Origin: Rhodococcus sp. 14-2470-1b
Lineage (GTDB): Bacteria > Actinomycetota > Actinomycetes > Mycobacteriales > Mycobacteriaceae
Direction of reading: 5' to 3'
Length of the DNA: 64,000 bases
Assembly (NCBI RefSeq): GCF_002259415.1
Contig: NZ_NPFY01000016.1
Span: forward strand, 248,001 to 312,000
Each line of letters starts with the position of its first letter. Position 1 is the first letter of the stretch. The translations under genes were made by a program, and so were the position numbers. This document shows positions 11,930 to 21,017 of the stretch, piece after piece. The notes beneath the pieces are model-generated. The model did no database searches. It saw only the letters and a list, made by a program, of their open reading frames with translations, and had not been told where the DNA came from.

Positions 11930-11971
11930 GTGAGCAGGCCCTCTTCCCTCCCGGGAAGGGGGCCTGCTCAC
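11930..11971 (+). terminator. Hairpin terminator after dps
   Basis: Twelve-base arms GTGAGCAGGCCC (11930-11941) and GGGCCTGCTCAC (11960-11971) pair perfectly. The sequence between them, CTTCCCTCCCGGGAAG, is itself palindromic. Only a short T-rich stretch follows (CGTTTC), which is common for actinobacterial terminators. Confidence 0.85.
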
Positions 11972-12006
11972 GTTTCACCCCGGTACGGCGCGGGTAGCCG
12001 TGGGCA

Positions 12007-12684
12007 ATGACTTCGACTTCAGGCGCAGTCCTGTTCGACATAGACGGCACCCTGGTGGACTCCAACTACGTTCACGTGGACGCATGGTCCAGGGCATTCG
12101 CCGACGCCGGAGTGACCGTCCCGTCGTGGAGGATCCACCGCTGCATCGGCATGGACGGCGACAAGCTGCTCGAATCGCTCGTCGGATCCTCCGACAGTGC
12201 CGCAGCACTCGAAGCAAAGGATCTGCACACCAGCTACTACCAGCAAGCGATTGCGCGGCTGCAAATTCTGCCCGGTGCACGAGAGTTGCTGCAGCGCATC
12301 GACGATGCAGGCCTGACCGTCGTACTGGCCACGTCGGCACCCGAGAACGAACTCGCCCACCTCCGTGACCTCCTCGACGTCGAGGACATCGTGTCCGTCG
12401 TGACGTCGTCCGAGGACGCTGACGTGGCCAAGCCGAGCCCCGAGATCGTCGACGTCGCGCTGCAACGCGCGGGCGTCGAAGCCCGCGGGGCGGTCATGAT
12501 CGGCGACAGCGTGTGGGACATGAAGGCATCCAGACGCGTCGGAGTGGCAGGAATCGGAGTCAGGTGCGGAGGTGTATCCGACGCCGAATTACGCGCTGCC
12601 GGCGCAGAAGCGGTCTACGAGGACCCAGCGGATCTCGTCGAACATCTGACCGACAGCCCCATCGCGAGGTTGACCGCCGTATGA
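12007..12684 (+). CDS. HAD superfamily phosphatase (beta-phosphoglucomutase-like subgroup)
   Basis: The 225-aa protein shows all four HAD motifs: FDIDGTLVDS (motif I, nucleophile Asp11), a Thr/Ser in VLATSAP (motif II), Lys in VAKPSPEI (motif III) and MIGDSVWDM (motif IV). The helical cap lies between motifs I and II, as in PGMB-like and phosphoglycolate phosphatases. The substrate is likely a small phosphorylated metabolite. It overlaps the GH15 gene by 4 bp, so a sugar phosphate is plausible. No clear Shine-Dalgarno precedes the ATG; TAGCCG lies 6 nt before it. Confidence 0.88.
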   Translation: MTSTSGAVLFDIDGTLVDSNYVHVDAWSRAFADAGVTVPSWRIHRCIGMDGDKLLESLVGSSDSAAALEAKDLHTSYYQQAIARLQILPGARELLQRIDDAGLTVVLATSAPENELAHLRDLLDVEDIVSVVTSSEDADVAKPSPEIVDVALQRAGVEARGAVMIGDSVWDMKASRRVGVAGIGVRCGGVSDAELRAAGAEAVYEDPADLVEHLTDSPIARLTAV

Positions 12685-14459
12685 GTCGTCAGGACGGCTA
12701 CGCAGCAATCGAAGACTACGCAGCGATCGGAGACGGACGGACGGTCGCCCTGATCGCCGACGACGGCCGAATCGACTGGTTACCCATCCCCAACCTCGAT
12801 TCTCCGCCCCCGTTCGCCGCCGTCCTGGACGCCGAGCACGGCGGCACCTTTGCGCTCGCCCCCGTCGAATCCTTCACCGCAGAGCGTGAATTCGTCGAGG
12901 GAACAAACGTGCTGACGACGTTGTACACGACGGATACGGGAATTGTCCGCGTCACCGACTCGCTCAACACCGGAGTGGCCGGCCGGTTGCCCTGGGTGGA
13001 ACTCGGACGCCGCATCGACGGTGTCGAGGGAACCGTCGACATGGCATGGAAGGTTGCTCCGGGGACCATGCTCGGTATCGCGTCCCCGTGGGCGTACGAC
13101 ACTCAGCACGGCACCGTGCTCCGCGCCGACGGTCTGACGATGGCCGTCCGCACCCTCGAGGCGGACGACGTGACCGTCGGCGACCAGATCATCGACGGCA
13201 CGTTCACCACGTCGCCCGGATCTCGTCACCTGATCGGTCTCGTCGGTACCGAGAACGAGCCGCTCCACCTGCCCGAGCCGATCAAGGTCGACGAGGGGAT
13301 CGATCGTACTGTCGGCAACTGGAGGATGTGGTCCGACGAATTTCACTACGACGGCCCCTGGAAGGAGCATGTGGCACGCAGCGCTCTCGCGTTGAAACTG
13401 CTGCTGCACAGTCCTTCCGGCGCCATCGCGGCAGCCGCCACGACGTCTCTGCCCGAGAATCGCACCGGTGGAAAGAACTGGGACTACCGCTACGCGTGGG
13501 TCCGCGACACCGCGTACACGATCCGCGCGCTCATCAGGTTCGGTCTGCGTGAAGAAGTGCACGCCGCAGTGGCGTGGCTTCTGAAGGTCATCAGGCTCAA
13601 CGATCCTCTCGTCAACGTGTTCTACACGCTCGGTGGTGAACTCCCCGGAGGCACCGAGCAACCCGACGTACCGGGATGGCGCGGTGTCGGACCCGTCGTC
13701 AACGGCAATGCCGCCGCAGATCAGTTACAGCTGGGAATCTTCGGAGACCTGTTCGCCATCGTGAGGTTGTACGTGGATGCCGGCAACGTACTCGACGCGG
13801 AAACGGGACGACTTCTGGCCACCATCGCCGACGAAGCCTGCGACTCCTGGCAGCGCCGCGACGCCGGAATCTGGGAACTCGAGGACGAACAGCACTACAC
13901 CAGTTCCAAGTTGGGCTGCTGGCAGGCGCTCGACTGTGCAGTCCACCTCGCCGAAGAGGGCCAGATCCCCGGCGTTGCAGACAGATGGCGTGCCGAACGC
14001 GGGCGTATCAGGCAGTACGTCGAAGAAAAATGCTGGTCCGAGGAGCGTCAGGCCTACCTCGCCTATCCGGGGGCGGACGGTCTCGACGCATCGGTGTTGC
14101 TCGCCGCGGAAATGGACTTCGATCGTGGAGAACGACTTTCGTCCACCATCGACGCACTGGGGCGCGAACTCGGCGCCGGGCCACACCTCTACCGTTACAG
14201 CGGCGTCGACAAAGAAGAGGCGACGTTCGTCGCATGCGGGTTCTGGCGTGTCTCGGCGCTCGCCTGCGTCGGACGCGACGACGAGGCATCCGAGCTGATG
14301 GACCAACTCGTCGAGACGTCCAACGACGTCGGCCTCTACAGCGAGATGATCGATGCTTCGGACGGATCGTTTCTGGGTAACTTCCCGCAGGGCTTGAGCC
14401 ACCTGGCCCTGGTGAACGCAGCGCTGACGATCGCGCATTCGCACGACGCAACGAACTGA
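12681..14459 (+). CDS. Glycoside hydrolase family 15 protein (trehalase/glucoamylase-like)
   Basis: The start at 12681 overlaps the HAD stop (ATGA) and gives 592 aa beginning MSRQDGYAAIEDYAAIGDG, the usual opening of actinobacterial GH15 proteins. An N-terminal beta-sandwich fills about residues 1-240. An (alpha/alpha)6 barrel follows, with the signatures GGKNWDYRYAWVRDT and WELEDEQHYTSSKLG, the latter probably holding a catalytic Glu. Mycobacterial relatives include alpha,alpha-trehalase. Hydrolysis of trehalose or another alpha-glucoside is likely but undetermined. There is no signal peptide, so it acts in the cytoplasm. Confidence 0.88.
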   Translation: MSRQDGYAAIEDYAAIGDGRTVALIADDGRIDWLPIPNLDSPPPFAAVLDAEHGGTFALAPVESFTAEREFVEGTNVLTTLYTTDTGIVRVTDSLNTGVAGRLPWVELGRRIDGVEGTVDMAWKVAPGTMLGIASPWAYDTQHGTVLRADGLTMAVRTLEADDVTVGDQIIDGTFTTSPGSRHLIGLVGTENEPLHLPEPIKVDEGIDRTVGNWRMWSDEFHYDGPWKEHVARSALALKLLLHSPSGAIAAAATTSLPENRTGGKNWDYRYAWVRDTAYTIRALIRFGLREEVHAAVAWLLKVIRLNDPLVNVFYTLGGELPGGTEQPDVPGWRGVGPVVNGNAAADQLQLGIFGDLFAIVRLYVDAGNVLDAETGRLLATIADEACDSWQRRDAGIWELEDEQHYTSSKLGCWQALDCAVHLAEEGQIPGVADRWRAERGRIRQYVEEKCWSEERQAYLAYPGADGLDASVLLAAEMDFDRGERLSSTIDALGRELGAGPHLYRYSGVDKEEATFVACGFWRVSALACVGRDDEASELMDQLVETSNDVGLYSEMIDASDGSFLGNFPQGLSHLALVNAALTIAHSHDATN

Positions 14460-14482
14460 CTCGTAGGAACGAGGATGCACAC

Positions 14483-15283
14483 ATGGATCTGGGAATCGAA
14501 GGCCGCGTTGCGGTCGTGACAGGGGCGGACTCCGGCATCGGTTGGCACACAGCTCGATTGCTTCTCCAAGAAGGAGTGACGGTCGTGGTCACCGACCGGG
14601 ACGAAGAGGCGCTCACGAAAGCAGCAGCCGAACTGGACGCCGCTCCGGACAAGTTGTTCGCCTTCGCCGCCGACGTTACCGACGCCGACAGTGTCGCCGA
14701 ACTGGCAGAGAAGACCTCAGCGGCAGTCGGGGACATCGACATACTCGTTCAATCCGCGGGAGTGACCGGCGCGCAAGGACTCTTCCACGAAATAGACGAC
14801 GAAGGATGGGCCAGCACCGTCGAAACCGATCTGCTGGGCCCGGTGCGCGTGGTCCGAGCCTTCCTGCCCGCACTGCGTCGCGGCGGGTGGGGACGCATCG
14901 TTCTGCTCGCATCGGAGGACGCCGAACAGCCGTACGTCGACGAACTGCCGTACTGCGCATCGAAAGCAGGCATCCTGTCGCTGACCAAAGGATTGTCGAA
15001 AACCTATGCATCCGAGGGCATCCTGGTCAACGCCGTATCGCCCGCCTTCATCCACACGCCGATGACGGACAAGATGATGGACAAACGCGCCGACGAGCGC
15101 GGTACCGACCGCGACGAAGCAATCGAGACCTTCCTCGACGAGGAACGCCCCTTCATGGAACTGAAGCGCCGCGGCGAACCCGACGAGGTCGCATCCGTCG
15201 TCGTGTTCCTGTGCTCGGAACGCGCATCGTTCGTCAACGGCACCAACTACCGCGTGGACTCCGGGTCCGTCGCAACCATCTAG
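14483..15283 (+). CDS. Short-chain dehydrogenase/reductase
   Basis: The 266-aa classical SDR has the cofactor motif VVTGADSGIG (TGxxxGxG), an acidic Asp after beta2 (VVTDRDEE) that favours NAD(H), and the active-site Tyr and Lys in LPYCASKAG (YxxxK). The C-terminal extension around MDKRADERG is longer than usual. It lies 23 bp after the GH15 gene and 10 bp before the F420-type gene, so it belongs to the four-gene operon. The substrate is unknown. Confidence 0.9.
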   Translation: MDLGIEGRVAVVTGADSGIGWHTARLLLQEGVTVVVTDRDEEALTKAAAELDAAPDKLFAFAADVTDADSVAELAEKTSAAVGDIDILVQSAGVTGAQGLFHEIDDEGWASTVETDLLGPVRVVRAFLPALRRGGWGRIVLLASEDAEQPYVDELPYCASKAGILSLTKGLSKTYASEGILVNAVSPAFIHTPMTDKMMDKRADERGTDRDEAIETFLDEERPFMELKRRGEPDEVASVVVFLCSERASFVNGTNYRVDSGSVATI

Positions 15284-15293
15284 AGGAGGCACC

Positions 15294-16265
15294 ATGACCA
15301 ACTTCGGCTACACCCTCATGACCGAACAGAGCGGGCCGAAAGAGCTCGTCAAGTACGCCGTCGGCGCCGAGAACGTCGGCTTCGACTTCGAGGTGGCAAG
15401 TGACCACTATTCGCCATGGCTGTCCTCCATGGGCCACGCACCGTACGCCTGGACCACGCTGGGCGCCGTCGCGCAGGCCACCGAACGCGTCGAGCTGATG
15501 ACCTACGTGACGTGCCCCATCATCCGGTACCACCCCGCGGTCGTTGCACAGAAAGCAGCAACACTCCAGATCCTCGCCGACGGACGCTTCACCCTCGGCC
15601 TCGGCAGCGGCGAAAACCTCAACGAACACGTCGTCGGCGAAGGCTGGCCGTCCATCGACAAGCGCCAGGACATGTTCGCCGAAGCACTCGACATCATCGG
15701 CAAACTCCACGCAGGCGGCTTGGTGACCTACGAAGGCAAGCACTTCCGCGTCGACTCCGCACGCATCTGGGACCTACCCGAAGGCGGCGTACCCATCGGC
15801 GTCGCCGTGTCCGGTGAAAAATCCATCGCCCGATTCGCGCCCTACGCCGACCACCTGATCGCCGTCGAACCCAACGCAGACCTCGTCAAAGGCTGGGTCG
15901 ACCATCACGACGGACCATCACGCACCATCGGCCAGATCCCCATCTCCTGGGACCCGGACAAGGACGCCGCCATCGACCGCGCCCACGACCGATTCCGCTG
16001 GTTCGCCGGAGGCTGGGCCGTCAACGCAGACCTCCCCACCACCGCAGGGTTCGCAGGCGCAACACAATTCGTCCGCAAAGAAGACGTAGCCGAGACCATC
16101 CCCTGCGGCCCCGACCTCGACGCCATCGTCGAGGCCGTCAAGCCGTACTGGGAAGCAGGCTTCACCGACATCGCCCTCGTCCAGGTCGGCGACGAAACCC
16201 AGGAACAATTCCTCGCCGAAGCCGCCGGACCGTTGCTCGACAAACTCCGCGCCGCATCGAGCTAG
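15294..16265 (+). CDS. F420-dependent LLM-class oxidoreductase (G6PDH-like subgroup)
   Basis: The 323-aa protein is a luciferase-like TIM barrel. N-terminal FGYTLMTEQSGPKELV, the segment SDHYSPW, ATERVELMTYVTCP and GLGSGENLNEH match, from memory, the F420-binding subgroup related to F420-dependent glucose-6-phosphate dehydrogenase (TIGR03557 type). It would transfer hydride between an alcohol or aldehyde and coenzyme F420. A GGAGG precedes the ATG. It is the last gene of the operon, followed by a tandem repeat and a long hairpin. True FGD activity is uncertain. Confidence 0.87.
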   Translation: MTNFGYTLMTEQSGPKELVKYAVGAENVGFDFEVASDHYSPWLSSMGHAPYAWTTLGAVAQATERVELMTYVTCPIIRYHPAVVAQKAATLQILADGRFTLGLGSGENLNEHVVGEGWPSIDKRQDMFAEALDIIGKLHAGGLVTYEGKHFRVDSARIWDLPEGGVPIGVAVSGEKSIARFAPYADHLIAVEPNADLVKGWVDHHDGPSRTIGQIPISWDPDKDAAIDRAHDRFRWFAGGWAVNADLPTTAGFAGATQFVRKEDVAETIPCGPDLDAIVEAVKPYWEAGFTDIALVQVGDETQEQFLAEAAGPLLDKLRAASS

Positions 16266-16277
16266 GTTCACCCTCTC

Positions 16278-16355
16278 TTCCGAGCCCTTTCTTCCGAGCC
16301 CTTTCGTCCGAGCCCTTTCGTCCGAGCCCTTTCGTCCGAGCCCTTTCTTCCGAGC
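16278..16355 (+). repeat. 14-bp tandem repeat, five full copies plus a partial one
   Basis: The unit KTCCGAGCCCTTTC repeats at 16278, 16292, 16306, 16320 and 16334. A broken sixth copy at 16348 runs into the following hairpin. Copies differ only at the first base (T or G). The array begins 12 bp after the F420-type gene. Copy number could vary between strains. No function is evident. Confidence 0.95.
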
Positions 16356-16402
16356 GAAAGTGGGGTTCGGTCAGTCAGACTGATCGAACCCCACTTTCGC
16401 TC
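16352..16402. terminator. Long near-perfect hairpin after the F420-type operon
   Basis: Eighteen-base arms GAGCGAAAGTGGGGTTCG (16352-16369) and CGAACCCCACTTTCGCTC (16385-16402) pair perfectly. The 15-nt centre holds another inverted repeat, TCAGTC/GACTGA, so the whole is a 51-nt stem with one mismatch. It lies between the operon and the oppositely oriented tRNA-Pro gene and probably stops transcription from the left. It lacks a T run. Confidence 0.8.
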
Positions 16403-16436
16403 CATGTGTGGGGCCGCGGGGGCACGCAGACACGAA

Positions 16437-16471
16437 AAAGACCCTGATTCGTGAACCGAATCAGGGTCTTT
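16437..16471 (-). terminator. Terminator of tRNA-Pro
   Basis: Fourteen-base arms AAAGACCCTGATTC (16437-16450) and GAATCAGGGTCTTT (16458-16471) enclose a 7-nt loop. Read on the minus strand the stem is followed by a T run (complement of GAAAAA at 16434-16439). It begins a few bases after the tRNA 3' end. Confidence 0.9.
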
Positions 16472-16475
16472 GCTG

Positions 16476-16549
<74 letters not shown>

Positions 16550-16567
16550 TGTACCGCACGCAGAAGT

Positions 16568-17629
16568 CTAGCTTACGACTGCCTCGGAACGCGAAACGCC
16601 CTCGTCGGAGCCCTCTTTTGGGCCCTTTCTGGGTGCTGCAGTGAGGGTCAGCAGCGTTGCTTCGGGGCGGCAGCAGAATCGTGCGGGCGCGTACGGTGAC
16701 GTGCCGATGCCGGCCGAGACGTGCAGCTGCGTGTGAGCACCCCACTTCGACGGGCCCTTCACTCGTGAGCGGTCGATCTCGCAGTTGGTGACCAGAGCGC
16801 CGTAGAACGGAAGGCACAGCTGACCACCGTGAGTGTGCCCAGCGAGAACGAGGTCGTAGCCGTCCTCGGCGAACTTGTCGAGAACCCGTGGTTCGGGCGA
16901 GTGTGTGATGCCGAGTCGTAGATCCGCGAGCGGATTGGGTTGGCCGGCGATGGTCTCGTAGCGGTCCCGCTTGAGATGAGGATCGTCGACGCCGGCAGAC
17001 GCGATGCGCACACCCGCGATCTCGAGTTCGCGACGGACGTGGGTGACGTCGTGCCAGCCGCGCTCGGAGAACGCGGCTCGGAGGTCGCGCCAGGGGAGTG
17101 ATTCACCCAGAACGCGCTTGTGGTTCTTCTTGAAGTACTTCAACGGGTTCTTCGGCTTGGGTGCGAAGTAGTCGTTGCTGCCGAAGACGAACAGGCCGGG
17201 CCTGGACAGGAGCGGTCCGAGAGCCTGTACGACGGCCGGGACGGACTTGGAATGCGACAGGTTGTCACCGGTATTGACGACCAGGTCCGGCTCGAGCCGG
17301 TCGAGCTCCCGCAGCCAGTTCTGCTTGAGACGCTGATTCGGCATCATGTGCAGATCGCTGATGTGCAGAACCCGGAGTGACGCCGATCCTGGCTCGAGGA
17401 CGGCCATCGTGGCTTCCCGAAGAGCGAAGGCGTTGCGCTCGACGAGCGTCGCGTACCCGAGGCCTAGCGCTGCGGCACCGGCCGTAGCCAGGGCTGCCGT
17501 CTGCAACGGCGCCTGCTCCGCACTGGCACGTGCGCGCGTCGCGGCGGCGCGGAGAGCGTCTGATGCAAGCTGCGATTGCGGGGCGAACGGGAGGGTCCAA
17601 GCGTTGTTTTTCACGGACACGTTCCCCAC
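16568..17629 (-). CDS. Membrane-anchored metallophosphoesterase (YkuE-like)
   Basis: The 353-aa protein matches in position the M. tuberculosis gene next to ponA2 (Rv3683). A hydrophobic segment near residues 40-60 is followed by a calcineurin-like phosphoesterase domain: HISDLH (motif DxH), NTGDN (GDxx), GSNDYF (GNxD), and GHTHGGQ (GHxH). It binds two metal ions and cleaves an unknown phosphoester, likely of an envelope compound. Start choice is uncertain: GTG 17629 gives the longest form, while GTG 17614 has GGGGA at good spacing. The C-terminal tail is rich in Lys, Gly and Ser. Confidence 0.85.
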   Translation of the reverse strand: MGNVSVKNNAWTLPFAPQSQLASDALRAAATRARASAEQAPLQTAALATAGAAALGLGYATLVERNAFALREATMAVLEPGSASLRVLHISDLHMMPNQRLKQNWLRELDRLEPDLVVNTGDNLSHSKSVPAVVQALGPLLSRPGLFVFGSNDYFAPKPKNPLKYFKKNHKRVLGESLPWRDLRAAFSERGWHDVTHVRRELEIAGVRIASAGVDDPHLKRDRYETIAGQPNPLADLRLGITHSPEPRVLDKFAEDGYDLVLAGHTHGGQLCLPFYGALVTNCEIDRSRVKGPSKWGAHTQLHVSAGIGTSPYAPARFCCRPEATLLTLTAAPRKGPKEGSDEGVSRSEAVVS

Positions 17630-17691
17630 GATACGTCAGTACAGGTAATCGACGTGCGGATGCGAACGGAGCCCGCGTAGCGTTCTGGTAC

Positions 17692-18156
17692 ATGTCCGAA
17701 CTGAAATCCCAGCTCCGAGCCGACCTGACCACATCCATGAAGGCCAAGGACAAGCTGCGCACGGCCACCATCCGTATGCTCCTCGCCGCGATCCAGACCG
17801 AGGAGGTCTCCGGCAAGGAAGCGCACGATCTGACCGACGAGCAGGTACTGAAAGTCCTTGCCAAGGAGTCGAAGAAGCGCGGCGAATCCGCAGAAATCTA
17901 CACCGAGAACGGCCGCGGAGAGCTCGCAGCGAACGAGCGCGCTGAAGCGCAGATCATCGACGAATACCTGCCGACCCCGCTCACGGACGCCGAGCTGGCC
18001 GACGTCGCCGATACCGCCATCGCCCAGGTCGCCGAAGAGATCGGCGAACGGCCGGCAATGAAGCAGATGGGCCAGGTCATGAAGGTCGCCTCGGCTCTGG
18101 CTGCAGGTAAGGCCGACGGCTCGCGCGTGTCGAAGGCCGTCAAAGACCGTCTCTGA
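17692..18156 (+). CDS. GatB/YqeY domain protein
   Basis: The 154-aa protein is a complete YqeY: N-terminal helices (MSELKSQLRADLTTSMKAKD), then the segment NERAEAQIIDEYLPTPLTDAE, and the C-terminal MGQVMKVASALAAGKADG motif. The family resembles the tail domain of the GatB amidotransferase subunit and may bind tRNA; its role is not established. It is divergent from the phosphoesterase gene. A -10-like TAGCGT at 17678 lies 8 nt before the ATG and there is no Shine-Dalgarno, so a leaderless mRNA is likely. Confidence 0.92.
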   Translation: MSELKSQLRADLTTSMKAKDKLRTATIRMLLAAIQTEEVSGKEAHDLTDEQVLKVLAKESKKRGESAEIYTENGRGELAANERAEAQIIDEYLPTPLTDAELADVADTAIAQVAEEIGERPAMKQMGQVMKVASALAAGKADGSRVSKAVKDRL

Positions 18157-18170
18157 CGCTTCTGCCTTAT

Positions 18171-18244
18171 GTGAGTGGAAATGTCGCGTCTTCTGGTCGC
18201 TCCGCAGGCTCCGCTCCTGGCCCCTGGCCTACATTTCCACTCAC
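18171..18244 (-). repeat. 74-bp inverted-repeat element, copy B
   Basis: This is the inverted counterpart of copy A (3305-3378) with the same length. Terminal arms GTGAGTGGAAATGT and ACATTTCCACTCAC are perfect 14-mers. On the minus strand the core reads CCAGGAGCGGAGCC then TGCGGAGCGACCAGAA. The minus strand also has GCGGCTCCGCCGC immediately upstream (18246-18258), the same hairpin seen beside the related element at 31901. It sits between the convergent yqeY and ponA2 genes and could terminate both. Confidence 0.88.
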
Positions 18245-18287
18245 ACGCGGCGGAGCCGCGGAGTTCACCTACATGCGGCGGAGCCTC

Positions 18288-20666
18288 TTATCGCGGTGCG
18301 GTGATGCCCGGGATGGCGGGAATCTGCAGCCCCGGCGGGATGGCCGGTAGTTCGATGCCCGGCGGCAGTTCCGGCAGAGCCGGAGCCGGCGGGGCCTCCC
18401 GTACCGACCCGTCGCTGACGTAGATCGTGATGGTCGATCCCGGGATTGCCGAACCCGACGGGGACACACCCGTCACGGTGCCGCGTGACGCCGAGTTGGC
18501 CGTCGTCGCGACCGTCACCTGGAAGCCGGCGCCCTGGAGCGTCGAGGTTGCCGAGCTCTGGCTCTGGCCGGTCACGTCGGGAACCTGACCGTTGGCCGAA
18601 CCACGCACGTACTTCTGGTCGACGGGTGGCAGCTCGACGGGGCCGAAGTTGTTCGCAACGGGGTCGATGGCGTCGTACCAGGTGCGCGCAGGTTCGTTGC
18701 CGCCGTACAAGTTGCCCGAGCCGCAGGGGCGAAGCGGGAACGAGCAGATCTCACCAGGGGTCGGCGAGTCGCCGTAGGTGTACACAGCCGCGGCGTAGCG
18801 GTTGGTGAAGCCGAGGAAGCCCGACGACATGTGCGACTCCGTCGTACCGGTCTTGCCGGACATCGGGAGCGTCCAGCCGACGGATCCCGCAGCCGACGCC
18901 GACGTGCCGCCTGCCTGATCGTCCTTGCTCATCGCGTTGGCGAGCGTGTTCGCCAGACCGGGCTCGACGACCTGCTCGCAGGCCTGCTGAGTCACCGGAA
19001 CCGGCTTGCCCTCACGGTCGAACACCGAGTCGATCGGAGTGGGTGGGCACCACTTGCCACCTGACGCCAGCGTCGCGGCCACGTTGGACAGCTCCAATGG
19101 GTTCACCCAGGTGGGGCCGAGGGTGTAGGAACCGAGGTTCTGGTTCTTCTGGAAGTCGGCCATGCTCTGCTCGTCGAAGCCCGAGGTGTTCGGGTCCGCG
19201 TAGGACCGCAGCCCGAGACGAACGGACATGTCGACGACGGGTGCGACTCCGACGGATTCGATCAGCTTCACGAACGCGGTGTTAGGCGACTGGGCGAGTG
19301 CATCGGTGATGGAGAGCGACGCGGGGTAGTTGCCTGCGTTCTCGACGCAGTACGTGTTGGCCGGGCAGCCGCGAGCTCCACCGTCGCCTAGTCCGCGGAC
19401 CTCGGCTCGGCGGGGCACCTGCAGGGTGGCGCTGGTTCCGAGCCCCCGTTCCATCGCTGCGGCGGTGGTGAAGACCTTGAAGATCGAGCCTGCGCCGTGA
19501 CCGACGAGCGAATAGGGCTGCGGCTGAACTGTCTCGTCGGTATCGGCGTCGAGACCGTACGTGCGGCTGCTTCCCATTGCCAGAATGCGGTGTGAGTCCT
19601 GGCCGGGCGCGATGACGTTCATGACCGTGGCGACGCCGTCGAGAGTCGGGCTGGAATTCGACGAGAGCGATGCCTTGGTGGAGTTCTGCACAGCCGGATC
19701 GAGAGTGGTGCGGATGAGGTAGCCGCCCTTGTCGATCTGCTCTCGGCTGATCCCCGCGTTCGCGAGGTATTGAAGTGCGTAGTCGCAGAAGAATCCGCGG
19801 TCACCGGCGGCGATGCATCCTCGCGGCAGAGTCTGCGGCACCGGGAGAACACCGAGAGGCTCGGTTTTGGCCTGCCGGAACTCCTCGGCCCGATCCGGAA
19901 TGTTCTGGATCATCGTGTCCAGCACGATGTTGCGGCGTTCGGTGACACCCTGCTCGTTGGTGTACGGATTGAGGGCCGAGCTGGACTGCACCATGCCCGC
20001 GAGCATCGCGGACTGCTTCGCGTCGAGCTGGCTGGCGTCGATGCCGAAGTATGTCTGCGCAGCGTCCTGGATGCCGAACGACGAATTACCGAACGGCACC
20101 AGGTTGAGGTAGCGGGTGAGGATCTCGTCCTTCGTGAGTTCCTTGTCCAGCGTCAACGCCATACGGATCTCGCGGATCTTTCGGGCGGGCGTCGTCTCGA
20201 TCGCGGCGCGGCGCTCGGCGTCGGTCTTGGCGACGACTAGGAGCTGGTAGTTCTTCACGTACTGCTGATCCAACGTCGACGCGCCCTGTTCGACCTGGCC
20301 GCTCGTGGTGTTGGTGAGGAACGCACGCAACGTGCCCTGCCAGTCGACGCCCTGGTGCTCGGCGAACCGCTTGTCCTCGATGGAGACGATCGCGAGCTTC
20401 ATCTCGTTGGAGATCTTGTCGCTCGGTACCTCGAATCGCCGCTGCTCGTACAGCCATGCGATCGGGTTGCCTGCGGCGTCGACCATCGTGGACACCGCAG
20501 GGACCGCGCCTTCGACCAACTCGGCGGACACATTGTCCACAGTGTCCGCAGCCCGATTCGACGCATAGCCGAACCCGCCTGCCAACGGGAACATGACTCC
20601 GGCCAACAGCGCACCCGCGAGTGCGGAACATCCGGCGAGCTTCGCCACGGTTTTTCCAACTGACAC
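18288..20666 (-). CDS. ponA2: Bifunctional class A penicillin-binding protein with PASTA domain
   Basis: It polymerises and crosslinks peptidoglycan at the outer face of the membrane. A single N-terminal membrane helix is followed by a GT51 transglycosylase domain with SIEDKRFAEHQGVDW (catalytic Glu). A transpeptidase domain shows SxxK (GSIFK), SPN (QSPNTAF) and KTGTT. One PASTA domain (VPDVTGQSQSSATSTLQGAG) lies near the end, then a Pro-rich tail. This is the PonA2 layout, and the neighbours phosphoesterase and whiB4 agree with mycobacteria. I chose GTG 20666 because TACGCT at 20673-20678 lies 6 nt upstream (leaderless); GTG 20672 would add two residues. Confidence 0.95.
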   Translation of the reverse strand: MSVGKTVAKLAGCSALAGALLAGVMFPLAGGFGYASNRAADTVDNVSAELVEGAVPAVSTMVDAAGNPIAWLYEQRRFEVPSDKISNEMKLAIVSIEDKRFAEHQGVDWQGTLRAFLTNTTSGQVEQGASTLDQQYVKNYQLLVVAKTDAERRAAIETTPARKIREIRMALTLDKELTKDEILTRYLNLVPFGNSSFGIQDAAQTYFGIDASQLDAKQSAMLAGMVQSSSALNPYTNEQGVTERRNIVLDTMIQNIPDRAEEFRQAKTEPLGVLPVPQTLPRGCIAAGDRGFFCDYALQYLANAGISREQIDKGGYLIRTTLDPAVQNSTKASLSSNSSPTLDGVATVMNVIAPGQDSHRILAMGSSRTYGLDADTDETVQPQPYSLVGHGAGSIFKVFTTAAAMERGLGTSATLQVPRRAEVRGLGDGGARGCPANTYCVENAGNYPASLSITDALAQSPNTAFVKLIESVGVAPVVDMSVRLGLRSYADPNTSGFDEQSMADFQKNQNLGSYTLGPTWVNPLELSNVAATLASGGKWCPPTPIDSVFDREGKPVPVTQQACEQVVEPGLANTLANAMSKDDQAGGTSASAAGSVGWTLPMSGKTGTTESHMSSGFLGFTNRYAAAVYTYGDSPTPGEICSFPLRPCGSGNLYGGNEPARTWYDAIDPVANNFGPVELPPVDQKYVRGSANGQVPDVTGQSQSSATSTLQGAGFQVTVATTANSASRGTVTGVSPSGSAIPGSTITIYVSDGSVREAPPAPALPELPPGIELPAIPPGLQIPAIPGITAPR

Positions 20667-21017
20667 GAGCACAGCGTACGTGGACTAGTGCAGCTGGCCC
20701 AGAAACGCAGATGATCCGGCCGGTTCCGGGAGGCGTCGTCGCGTCGTTACGTTGCGCGACTTCTTGTAATGGATCACTGGTCGCGCGAGGAACCGCAGGT
20801 CGGGACGGTCGTACCAGAAAGTTGCTTCTCTCGTCTTGCGTTCGTCGCCGGATTTACCTAAATTATGAGCACGGTGTGATTCACATAACACTTGTATATG
20901 AATGTGGGGCAGCTCCTAGATCGATGTGCTTCGAGCGATGGAAACCAGCTCGATGCAGCACCGCAGGAGCTTCTGGAACGTTCAGCAAGGACGTTCGAAC
21001 TGCAAAGGGGATCCGCA
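20667..21017. other. Divergent intergenic region ponA2-whiB4
   Basis: This 351-bp gap holds the ponA2 -10 hexamer (20673-20678) and the whiB4 upstream region. An 11-bp palindrome TGTGATTCACA is at 20875-20885. It resembles a Crp half-site pair but has a spacer of one base instead of six, so it is not a normal Crp site. An in-frame extension of whiB4 to 20892 has poor codon use (third positions rich in A and T) and looks untranslated. Confidence 0.55.

Noticed and set aside
20875..20885. TGTGATTCACA as a Crp site upstream of whiB4
   Set aside because: The arms are separated by one base, not six, so it does not fit Crp binding.
20892..21017. 42-codon N-terminal extension of whiB4
   Set aside because: Third codon positions are not GC-rich and there is no start signal, while ATG 21018 has AAGGGG at good spacing and the normal WhiB4 length.
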